From: Siphonodentalium dalli
Taxonomy: Eukaryota; Mollusca; Scaphopoda; Gadilida; Siphonodentaliidae
Reading direction: 5' to 3'
NCBI GenBank assembly: GCA_032622095.1
Contig: CP136062.1
Span: forward strand, 195,931,887 to 195,995,886
Length of the DNA stretch: 64,000 nucleotides
The notes under the pieces are model-generated. The model was not told the DNA's origin. It saw only the letters and a program-made list of their open reading frames with translations, and did not search any database. Positions 53,801 to 64,000 of this stretch are shown here, piece by piece. Made by a program: the position numbers and the translations under genes. Numbering within the stretch: the first letter of the stretch is position 1; each line of letters opens with the position of its first letter.

Positions 53801-56800
53801 TAGATTATAATCATAATCACGCAACTCACAAGCAAACCAGAATGTCACTAAAACGTTTGTTTTATCCACGGTTCTTTTGAGTCTGGTGGCATTTGAAATG
53901 GATAAAATGGTAAGTAATGAAATATGTAGGCTATTAACACAATTGAAATGGCGACAGGCATAAGGCAATTCACAATAGACACTCGTCATTAGTCTTGATA
54001 TATAGATATCCAAATTGTGTTTACGGTTTGGTCTATGGCGACTAGGCCATATCACGACATACGATATACATTGTATTCTTAAGGGTGGCGGAAAGACAGC
54101 GCCGATCTTACCACGGAAGCAATATACTCAGTCCATACATAAGCCACCTACCCCCAAACTGGCAGATATTCGAAAGTTGTTTTCACTTAACATGGACCTC
54201 ATATCAGTGTTGCTGATCGGGATTTATAACACCTTCGTCGTCGATCTGGTGTGTTATGGGGATACACGTAACTGAGTGTAAGTCAATGCGATGTAATCAA
54301 CTAAAAATCACTGGTGTATAATGTTGTGTTCTTGTTCACCCAGAATAGTCATTTTTGTTTCTCAAGAAAACCTGGACATGCCATGCTCAAGTGCCCATTG
54401 CTGTGAATGCATAGAATCACATTGTATGACTCATTAAATGAAAATATGGGAATAATAATTGTATTTCTAAGATCCATCTGTCTCTATAAACATCTCGTCA
54501 CTGGAGTCATGTTTAACCTTTAGTCACTGAACGTTAATTGAATGGTAAGCCATCAGAGCCATGTAATTTTTATGACTGATAAAAGCAAATGTTGCTCATC
54601 TTTATGAAGATAACATATATGTTAATGTTATTCTATTCCAAAATAGTATTATTGAAAAGTTAACTTATCGACTATCGGCACCAGAACAAACCATTTGAAC
54701 GGTTGTTGAAAACAACTGGCACTTCAACAACAAATCCAGCGCAAAGCATCACAAAAGGAAGTCTTTTTTCTGGCTGTTGTACTTCTTCGCAAAATTGAAA
54801 TGACATCTAAATTATGGGATGCCATCTTGTATTTTGAGATCCATCTTATAGCGAGTGTGGTTCTAATATAATTATGTCGCACTAAACGATACGATACGAT
54901 TTATTTGCATAAACACCAATATGCTAACAATACAATTCATAATAAAACAATAAACAATTAATAGTAAAAAAAATACATGTGAACACTAAATGACATCTAC
55001 AACTGCGCATTTGTTGTTTTTTTCTTGGTTAGGATTCTCAGAGATACCTTTGTCCACATTGTTTTAACTTTCGATATGAGGAATGTTGAGTTTTGTGTTT
55101 ATTATTTCGCAAATTAAAAGATATGTTGATAACAGAACTACTACTTCATATGACTATTGTAATGAAATGAATGTGATGAATCGACACAATATATATACAA
55201 CTGGAGACGTCATTTGTCCTGATTTCCCGTATTTGTTTTCACGAAGTGTTATAAATTCGAGACATGACAAAGCTCGTCTGATTTTTTGTTTCTATAGTTG
55301 ACCACCACATTTTGGTCTCCGTCATCACGCAAACAATAAATTGCCATGTAATAATGGAAACATACACATAAGTAATAACACATGAGACGTTTATTTGCCC
55401 GCATATCGTACTAGTTGTTTACAAAGTGTTGACATTAAACTTAAATGCCATTATGGCGCAATAGTGGGTGTTACTTCAAACTTTTTGTTTCTTTATCGTA
55501 TTCAGCACAAATGAAATCCAAAATGTATGCTCATTTATTCTTGGCCTGTACTACAATCCACAGTGGCCCATTTGTGTGGAAGTTTGTGACTGTAGGGGTG
55601 ATCAAGTTTTTGTCTAATTATTTCATCAATTGATAATAAAGATCAATGCTGAATCTAATGTTTGATATGAAATGTTCTATGTAGTCAGTATAATTATATA
55701 TAATATACCACTGGGGACATTTCTTTTCTGAATTTGTCGTATGTCCGTTCACTAAGTCTTGAATTAAAAATTGGCCGCCATATTGAACGCCATCTTCGAT
55801 TATGATACTCTTTTAATAACAAATTTGGATGGCAATTTCTCTGGCCAATTTGCATGTGTATTCTACATTTAATAAAACAAAATACTGCGCATTATGCGAT
55901 CATTCGTGGTTCCAATCCCAAGCGACAACTTTGGTTCGAATTTTATGACATTGAACGGCGGAAGAAATTTTTTACTTTTATTTTTCCAATTGATAAGATG
56001 TATTATTGGTGAAACTAATGTTTTATATGAAATACTATTCTATATGGTCATTAAAATAATATACATTTTACCACTTGGGACGTTCCTTTTCAGGATTTTT
56101 CGTATGTCGCTTCACTAAGTCTTAAAATAAAAACTGAATGCCATATTGGACGCCATCTTGGAGTTTGATACTTATCTAATAGTGAATATGGTTGGAAATT
56201 TGCATTTTACACTTGTTATGTGTGTTCTACACTAAGTAAAAGGAAATACTACGCTCTATTCTATCATTCTGGGATCCAATCCCCTGCGATGGCTATATTT
56301 AACATATTATGACATTGGGGGGAGGGTTAAGTTTTTGCCTATTATTGCTAAATTGGTAGGGTCAGGAAAATAAACGTAATACCTCCGGGTAGAAAATTAT
56401 CCATTCTTTCCAAAAATATATGATAAGGTAAGCTCAATCCAGCGTGCTAGTTTTGTACAGAGTTGACGGGCGACAGTTTCTCTGAATCGTCATGATGTTT
56501 TGACGCATAACGTTACATTCTCCACCATGACGTCGTGAAATCTCAAACAAACCAGAAAAAATAACAACGCTCCGATCTAGTATCACCATGTACCCCATAA
56601 TAACAAATAGAACATTCTGTTTTTGGTGATGTGCTTAACTTTTAACCAATTGTGTATAGCTGGCCAACCGCTGAAAACAGGCTTATTTTACGGTAGGTAC
56701 CTTCACAAATAGTCTTGCCATACATAGCTGCCACCAATTCCGGCAAGGCCAAGAATCATTTTCATAAATGATATATATTTACCTTTCAGAAAAAGTTGGT

Positions 56801-56871
56801 TTCAACTTGTTCTACCGAGGGTAGGGGTATCTCGAAAACTAAGGCCCTTTTTGGATTTGGCCGCTCCTCTA
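50900..56871. mobile_element. Long-terminal-inverted-repeat element, 5.97 kb, with TTA target repeat
   Basis: The outer ends TAGAGGAGCGGCC and GGCCGCTCCTCTA are perfect inverted copies and lie between direct TTA trinucleotides (50897-50899, 56872-56874). The arms remain recognisable inward for about 1.5 kb (for example CTTGGCCTTGCCGGAATTGG on the left, inverted at about 56736). Within each arm a ~380-bp unit with CCAATATGGCG, CCACATCTGG-like and ACATAGAATAACATTTC words is tandemly repeated. No transposase frame: open frames are at most 129 codons without domains. Confidence 0.85.
54886..54965 (-). mobile_element. LINE-like 3' tail (ATACG microsatellite), inverted copy
   Basis: AACGATACGATACGATTTAT followed by TTGCATAAACACC and TATGCTAACAATACAATTCA. 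It is the reverse complement of 59070-59152. A short microsatellite joined to a conserved 3' end is typical of some non-LTR retrotransposons. Confidence 0.5.
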
Positions 56872-58593
56872 TTAGCACGGGCTACAGGTCGTACCTTTGG
56901 TCGGATCATTATGAAATTTTTCATAGCTGTTGACATTGACATGTAGATGGGAACGAGTCATTTTGGGTTCATTCGGGAAAAAAACATGGCCGCCAGTGGC
57001 CATCTTGGATTTCAATATTCAATCCATTAGCACGGGCTACAGGTCGTACTGTTCGTCTGATCACCATGAAATTTGTCATGGATGTTAATATTGACATGTA
57101 GATGGGAACGAGTAATTTTTGGGTTGTTCGGCCAAAAAACATGGCCACCGGCAGCCATCTTAGATTTTACTCTTTGCATGACTAAATTCTTTGGCACGGC
57201 CTACAGGTCGTACCTTTGGTTGGATCATCATAAAATGTGTCATGGATGCTAACAATGACATGTAGATGGGAAACGAGTCATTTTGGGGTCATTTGGCAAA
57301 AAAACATAGCCGCCAGCAGCCATTTTGGATTTTACTCTTTGTATGACTAAATCCTTTAGCACGGGCTACAGGTCGTACCTTTAGTCTGATCATCATGAAA
57401 TTTGTCATGGCTGTTGAAATTGGAATGTAGATGGGAACGAGTCATTTTCGGGTCATTCGGACAAACAACATGGCTGCCAGCGGCCATCTTGGATTTCAAA
57501 ATTCAATCCATTAGCACGGGCTACAGGTCGTACCTTTGGTCCGATCTTCATGAAATTTGTCATGAATGTTAACATTGTCATGTAGATGGGAACGAGTAAT
57601 TTTGGGGTCATTCGGCAAAAAACATGGCCACCAGCCACCATTTTGGATTTCAAAATTCAATCCATTGGCGCGGGCTACAGGTCATACTGCTCGTCTGATC
57701 ATCATGAAATTTGTCAAGGATGTTAATATTGACATGTAGATGGGAACGAGTCATTTTGGGGTCATTCGGCCAAAAAAAATGACCACCAGAAGCCATCTTG
57801 GATTTAACTCTTTGCATGACTAAATCCTTTGGCGCGGCCTACAGGTCATAGCTTTGGTCAGATCTTCATCATTAAATTTGTTACGGATGTTAACAATGAC
57901 ATGTAGATGGGAATTATTCATCTTGGAGTCATTTGGCCAAAAAACTGGGCTGCGAGCAGCCATCTTGGATTTTACTCTTTGCATGACTAAATCCTTTGAC
58001 ACAGGCTACAGGTCGTATCATTTGTCAGATCATCATGAAATTTGTATTGGATGTTAATAATGACATGTAAATTGGAACGAGTCTTTTTGGGATCATTTGG
58101 CAAAAAAACATGGCTGCCAGTGGCCATCTTAGATTTTACTCTTTGCAGAACTAGGCCTTTCAACTTTCCACATTCCTAATCACTCCATTGACTTTAACAC
58201 ATGAAATTATTCCCTTTCCAAGTTGAGCTACAGTGTCATTGACACTTTCATTTAAATTAATTGTCTCATATTTCGCTACCCCTAGTGCCTATATGACACA
58301 CTTGATATAAGATGACCAATGTCAAAATGTCACATTAAATTTATACATAATCACATTATTCCATGCATGACGGGCCCTGTGGAAATATAGCGAAACAGAG
58401 TTCGGTCCGCGGTTTGTTGGAGATAATTTTCTATTGTTTTACTGGAACGTCACTCCGTTGATCGTGGGAACCAATGACGCCAGTATGCAATTTTTACACA
58501 TTGACGAGATATATAAACTAAGTTTCACACCCTTTGCGGAAACATCACCGTGATACCCGCAATTATCAGGATTATAAATTGGTTTGTCGGTGC

Positions 58594-58990
58594 TTAAAGG
58601 CCCAATTAATTCATCACCCTTTGGAATGTCTGTGTCTCGTAAGGTGACCATAGAGTAATAGAAAATAGATGAAATAATAAATAATTCCCCCATTTGGCTC
58701 CCAGAATGCAACATAATTCAAACTAAAGATGTTTTTCAATGGAGGGGAATAACTATATATCTAAATATATATAGTGTTATTCCCCTTCCATTGGAAATAA
58801 TTGACTTTGTGCATAAACTTGAGCACAGGACAGACACCAGTTTCTCAATAAAAACAACATGTTCACAGTTTATTACATCGAATAAGTTTTAGATGCAATA
58901 TTTTGGAGCTTACTCTTTCGAATGGTATATAATATGGCATATATTTTACATAACGTGAATTGGGGGTTCGAAAATTAAGTGGACCTTTAA
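58594..58990. mobile_element. TTAA-bounded MITE (AGGCCCAATTAAT ends), 397 bp
   Basis: TTAAAGGCCCAATTAATTCA at the left and AAAATTAAGTGGACCTTTAA at the right. Shares ends and subterminal words (ATGGTATATAATATGG, AACATGTTCACAGTTTATT) with the outer ends of the large insertion 12746-18666. An inner hairpin GGGGAATAAC...GTTATTCCCC spans 58744-58786. Confidence 0.82.
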
Positions 58991-59069
58991 CGGCGTATAT
59001 ATATGCATGCTGGTCTATTACCACGGGACAACCGATTTAGCTATTGAGGGTTGAATAAATAAGTATATA

Positions 59070-59152
59070 TATTGTTTTATTATGAATTGTATTGTTAGCA
59101 TACTGCCTTTATTGATGTTTATGCAAATAAATCGTATCGTATCGTATCGTAT
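59070..59152 (+). mobile_element. LINE-like 3' tail with CGTAT microsatellite
   Basis: ATTATGAATTGTATTGTTAG, GATGTTTATGCAAATAAAT and then CGTATCGTATCGTATCGTAT. Plus-strand counterpart of the tail at 54886-54965. Confidence 0.5.
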
Positions 59153-59639
59153 ATATTTAATCGGCATTGTGGCCTCAATTCTTGTCAACAATTACATCGT
59201 GCAGCAGAACGCTGATTTCTATACCGCCGAATGCATGGATGTCAGGTTGAAACTCGGTCCTATTTGGGCAATTTGGAATTTCACAATGTCTCTTTTTCGA
59301 AACATTAATGAGCATTTACCATCTTAATGGCAATAGTTTTATTTGATGCGGACCAAATTAGCCGCATATACATATAGTCCAGGAGATATTGGTCGACCTC
59401 TGCACCCCCCCCCCCCCAGGACTTAACTTCACCCCACTAATTTTCTTCCTTAAGGTCTCCTCTAATTTTTTTCACTTGTTAACAAGAAAATAAAGTGGCC
59501 GCAGAGACTCCAGACAAGATGGCGTCCATCATGGCGGCCATTTAAAAAAAATGCACCAGGTCTCTTTGATCGCCATTATAGTAAAGATGATAGCACATGC
59601 GGTCTTGTTTTCCGCTCGATTCGTTACGCTAATATAAAA

Positions 59640-62600
59640 CCCTTACAAATTAGCCAAAAATCCGACACCAGAATCCAATATGGCGGCCAAGATGGCCGCC
59701 GAAATGTGAAAATATGCTATTTTTCTGACATGTTACCACCTTTCGTTTGTCTCTGTGGGAAAATGTTAGAACTTTTGCGTCATGTTATACATTTATCATA
59801 TAGAGGAGTCATTGGCGAATACATAGGGACCATAATATGCATTCATTGCGGGATATTTTTGTCCGATATTACGTTTTCCCAAATGCCGGTATCATAGGTC
59901 AAAGCCGAATGTTCGTTAATAACGCGATGTTATGTTTCGAATCAATGAATGTTATTGCTATTATAACAACAGCCATGCATATATATTTGCAGGAGATACT
60001 CGAGCTAGGATTCCTCTTATACCTGAGTTGAGGAATATTTACCCAAATCCAAGATGGCGGCCAAAATGGCCACCAGAAATAAAAAATCGCCGAAAATCGC
60101 TTATTTTAACATCAGTGAGCATTATTGTCATGATAACTCCACACCTGCTTACTATTGTAAGTTGGGAACACTTAGGCGAAGAAATTTCCTTGTACTATAT
60201 CCAAATAAAAGTCCCCCAAATCCAAAATGGCGCCCACAATTGCGGACAGATTTTGAAAAATCACCGAAATTCCCTCATATTCACATCATTGGGCATTATT
60301 GTCGAGACAACTCCATCCATGCGTACAGTTGAGTTGGAAATACTGAGGTGAAGTAAATACCTTACATCTCATGCATCCAAATCAAAGATGGCGGCCAAAA
60401 TGGCGACCGAAATTTGAAAACACGCCTACATTCCTTTACTTTCTTAGGATGGGCGTTATTGTTTCGCGATTTCTACCCACCATTACATGTTGATATGTAT
60501 GAATTGTCCATTAGGGTTTGGCAAGTGATACCCACAGTCAATATGACGGCCAAACTGGCGGGCCGAAATTGAAAAGAAGCCGATATTATCACATACTAAT
60601 TTTTGTCATAATATTGATTTGTATAAACGAAACGGTACATAATATAAGCATATATTAGTTCCAATGTAAGTCGTAGCCTTTTTGGAAGGACGAAAACCCA
60701 CAATCGCAATGTGGCATTTCAAAATCCATTCTCCACTAAGGGCTCATATTGGCCGTAACCGTATATAAGTGCGCCGAATAGTCATATTATGACTTCCAAG
60801 AATCAAAACAACAGTACCTGAGCTTATTCTGAATTGCCACATTCAGCATTATCTAGACTCGTTTCCGTCTCTTCGTCAGATTAATCTATCCCACTCACAA
60901 CAACAGTTCTCTACTCTTCTTTGTAGGAGTGTGCCACTAATCGGAATGTTTCAAACAATACATATGCCGGTGTCCAGCTCACGTGTTGGTTTCGAAAGCT
61001 TGGAATTCTTAGCGAGCTTCATTCGTGGTATAGCTTATGGTATAATTCAGATGCTACATATGGGGTATATGCGTCATCTTGTGCGATACACTATAAAGGT
61101 ATTCGGTCGATGCGTATACTAGCTTTCAGAAGGACCTATCTATCTGCGTATTGTCAGCTTTGGTGACCTAATGGGGATAACAACGTGTACACCTGGTGAT
61201 CTTCCCAAACAGCCACTTCTCAATATATGGTTCATCAATTCACATACTCATCTAATGCACTGACGTACCCGGACAACTTCTGTATATGGCTTCGAATGTT
61301 GAAAGCCCGACATTTGACGGATGCATTTCTGCTAAGGCGTAGAAGACCATAATGCATAATATACCCAAACTCCTTGAACAAGATCATAAGAACAAGCTTG
61401 TTGGCGTCCAGCAATCGTCTCACCGAACAGATCCAAGCAGATGATAACAATACACACGGTGCTAGTTTGTGGGTATGTGTCATGCTAGTGGAAATGAAAT
61501 TGGACAACGACTGCACCGCCCCTTATTTTGTTATGTTTTAGATTCAGACAGGATCTCATATGTGGCTTTGCTTTCCTTGTATGCTAAGATTGTATGTTCC
61601 CATCCGCTTGGAAGCCGTTCTTAAACAACTGGACCAGGAGTATGCCATTGGCTACTGCTGTATAAGCCCCACCAAGACTGGGGTGTAGTCTTAAAGGCGA
61701 TACCTTTGATAGTTGGTTGATATGTCATACTCACGCTGGGTGGTATGGTTCAAGAAAGTACAAATGCCATCAACAAAAGGGTGAAATGTTCAACGCGAAG
61801 AACATCCAGAGGAATGTTACGTTGATGAACTCTTGCATTCAGTTCAACAAACGTTGGTACACCAAGTGATGTCTTGATAACATCACCAATGCGACCATTT
61901 TCCTGCATGAGACATTAACCACTATATTCTAAAGTTATATATATAAAGCTATATGGTCATAAAGGTCGCGTTCCCCAACGGCCACAGCCATTGCCATCGA
62001 GACTGTAAATTGTTCTTTAAATACATAGTGAAATAAATGCACCACAGTTCCTGACATTTTCTTGAATAATACCGCCCACATACTGACACTAACCCCGAGA
62101 GAGGATAACAAAACACGCATACATTCATGCTATAAAGACATTATCCTTTAGTCCATCCGACTGTTTTGAGGGAGGCTAGCATATTATTATCCAGACAAAA
62201 GTGTACGTAGTTGAATCAGAAAGGCTTCGAAACGGATCTGGAAATACAATCTTACCACACCAAATAAAACCGACACGCACGACATTCGATATCTTAAACA
62301 TGCACCAGGTGTAGGGGTGGTGTATACAGTGGCCCATTTCATTCCCACTATCATGGCGCATGTCCACAAACTAGCACCGCGAGCATTGTTCTTCTCTGCT
62401 GGGAGATATTCGACGAGACAACTGCGGGGCGTCACACAGTTTGCTTCGGATAATGGTCAAGAAGTGTGGGTAGTCTGTACACTAGGGTCTTCTCCTTAGC
62501 AGATAGACATCTGTCCAAGGGAATGAGACAGCAAGCAACCTTCGAAACACTGTCGAAGTTGTCTACATATGCCAATGCGTTCGCTGAGTTTGTGAGTTGA

Positions 62601-64000
62601 CGAACCATCTATTGAGAAGTGACTAGCTAACTGGTTCGCCAGGTGTACATGTCGTTATCCCATGGGGTATGAGACACATACATATATATGACCTTCTGTA
62701 AGGTAGACACCGGAAAATGAATTGTTTGAAACGTTATGATTAGAGGGACCCTACTCCCAGGAAGTGGTGAATACTTTGTCGGTGTGAGCGACCTAGATTT
62801 ATCAGACAAAGAAATGGAAGCTGGTCCAGATAATTATGGACGTGACGTGGCAAATCAGAATCTGTTATCAGATAGTTGTTCTGATAAAACTATTCGGTGC
62901 ACCTACGCTTACGGCCATTATCGGCGCTAAGTGGAGACTGATTTTCGAAATGCCACATCGCGATATTAATTGTGGTGTTTCATCTTTCCAGAAGGATACG
63001 AGCTATGTTATGCGTTTTGATACCTTTACGTTTCTACTAGTAGATGGTTTATGTACAGTTTCGTCCATACATACCGATATTATGACAAAAAGTTGAAATT
63101 AATATGTGAAAATATCGATTTCTAGCCGCCAATTTAGCACCGATCTTGGCTGTGGGTATCAATTGCCAAACCATAATGAATACTTCATGTCACTATTCCA
63201 TATCAACATGTAATGGTGGATAGAAATCGCGAAACAATAACGCCTTTCGTAGGAAAGTAAAGGAATGTAGACTTGTTTTCAAATTTCGGTCGCCATTTTG
63301 GCCGCCATCTTTGATTTGGAAAACCATTTCTTGCATGAGATGTAAGGTAATTACTTCACCTCAGTATTTCCAACTCAACTGTACGCGTATGGATGGAGTT
63401 GTCTCGACAATAATGCCCAATGATGTGAATATGAGGGAATTTCGGTGATTTTTCAAAATCTGTCCGCCATTGTGGGCGCCATTTTGGATTTGGGGGACTT
63501 TTATTTGGATATAGTACAAGGAAATTTCTTCGCCTAAGTGTTCCCAACTTACAATATTAAGCAGGTGTGGAGTTATCATGACAATAATGCTCACTGATGT
63601 TAAAATCAGCGATTTTTTATTTCTGGTGGCCATTTTGGCCGCCATCTTGGATTTGGGTAAATATTCCTCAACTCAGGTATAAGAGGAATCCTAGCTCGAG
63701 TATCTCCTGCAAATATATATGCATGGCTGTTGTTATAATAGCAATAACATTCATTGATTCGAAACATAACATCGCGTTATTAACGAACATTCGGCTTTGA
63801 CCTATGATACCGGCATTTGGGAAAACGTGATATCGGACAAAAATATCCCGCAATGAATGCATATTATGGTCCCTATGTGTTCGCCAATGACTCCTCTATA
63901 TGATAAATGTACAACATGACGCAAAAGTTCTAACATTTTCCCACAGAGACAAACGAAAGGTGGTAACATGTCAGAAAAATAGCATATTTTCACATTTCGG
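59640..64000. repeat. Giant inverted repeat reaching the right window edge
   Basis: Sequence from about 59690 to 61520 returns inverted from 64000 down to about 62290. The outer 330 bp (59697-60030 against 63668-64000) is nearly identical; inner parts are more diverged but colinear, e.g. CCGGTGTC/GACACCGG at 60969/62707 and CACAAACTAGCACCG/CGGTGCTAGTTTGTG at 62369/61460. The middle (about 61550-62250) is weakly paired. Each arm contains degenerate ~165-bp units with CAAATCCAAGATGGCGGCC. Mirror-image open frames at 59706-59897 and 63802-63993 result from the symmetry. Confidence 0.85.

Larger units (their letters stand above)
50808..58250 (+). mobile_element. AGCTCAAC element, copy 3, split by a nested element
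   Basis: The left tip AGCTCAACTTTACTTTGTAA at 50808 and the body resuming at 56872 (GCACGGGCTACAGGTCGTAC) with several ~185-bp units, ending AAGTTGAGCTACAGTGTCAT then TGACACTTTCA near 58250. The break is occupied by the long-inverted-repeat element 50900-56871. Confidence 0.88.

Noticed and set aside
53666-54055. 129-codon minus-strand open frame
   Set aside because: Lies in the interior of the 5.97-kb element; no similarity to transposases or other domains that I can recognise, and no splice context.
59706-63993. Duplicated 63-residue protein in opposite orientations
   Set aside because: Both frames sit at mirrored places in the giant inverted repeat, and the sequence shows no domain or splice context; the match reflects DNA symmetry.

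Overview
This is a eukaryotic nuclear window, AT-rich, dominated by introns and by layers of mostly non-coding transposable elements. The style of the repeats (GTCC-rich stretches, families beginning AGCTCAACTTT or AGCTCACCTGAGAC, many miniature inverted-repeat elements) suggests a marine mollusc, probably a bivalve. That placement comes from general familiarity with such genomes, not from a marker gene, so it is tentative. No bacterial-style operon, rRNA, intact tRNA or CRISPR array is present.

The one gene that can be supported runs on the plus strand from about 8,522 to 38,353. Nine successive exons (8522-8669, 11960-12172, 12492-12674, 18845-19057, 23307-23533, 27657-28071, 33796-33950, 34366-34540, 37389-37666) have AG acceptors, GT donors and compatible phases, and together give an open frame of exactly 669 codons including the stop. 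In order the product carries a basic linker, one macrodomain, a helical linker, a WWE-like domain and a PARP-type ADP-ribosyltransferase domain. This is the C-terminal architecture of PARP14/PARP15-like enzymes. The 5' end (start codon, promoter, any RRM or extra macrodomains) is not visible and probably lies upstream of the window. The most notable point is that the last catalytic exon is tandemly duplicated: 37389-37666 and 38076-38353 have the same length, phase and stop, and encode about 80% identical peptides. They offer two alternative C-terminal halves of the active site.

The introns and the 3' flank (39-64 kb) are packed with repeats: a 22-bp satellite (1411-2155); at least ten elements bounded by TTAA with AGGG- or CCCTTT-type inverted ends (piggyBac-like in appearance); two hAT-type non-autonomous elements with perfect 8-bp target duplications (10161-11251 and 38680-39052); pogo/Tigger-like MITEs; recurrent perfect hairpins; a family of AGCTCAAC-ended elements with internal tandem units of roughly 185 bp; a 5.97-kb long-inverted-repeat element inserted into one of these; LINE and SINE fragments; and a giant inverted repeat running off the right edge.

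From 39 kb to the right edge no protein-coding gene is supported. The short open frames there fall in repeats or lack recognisable domains and splice context.
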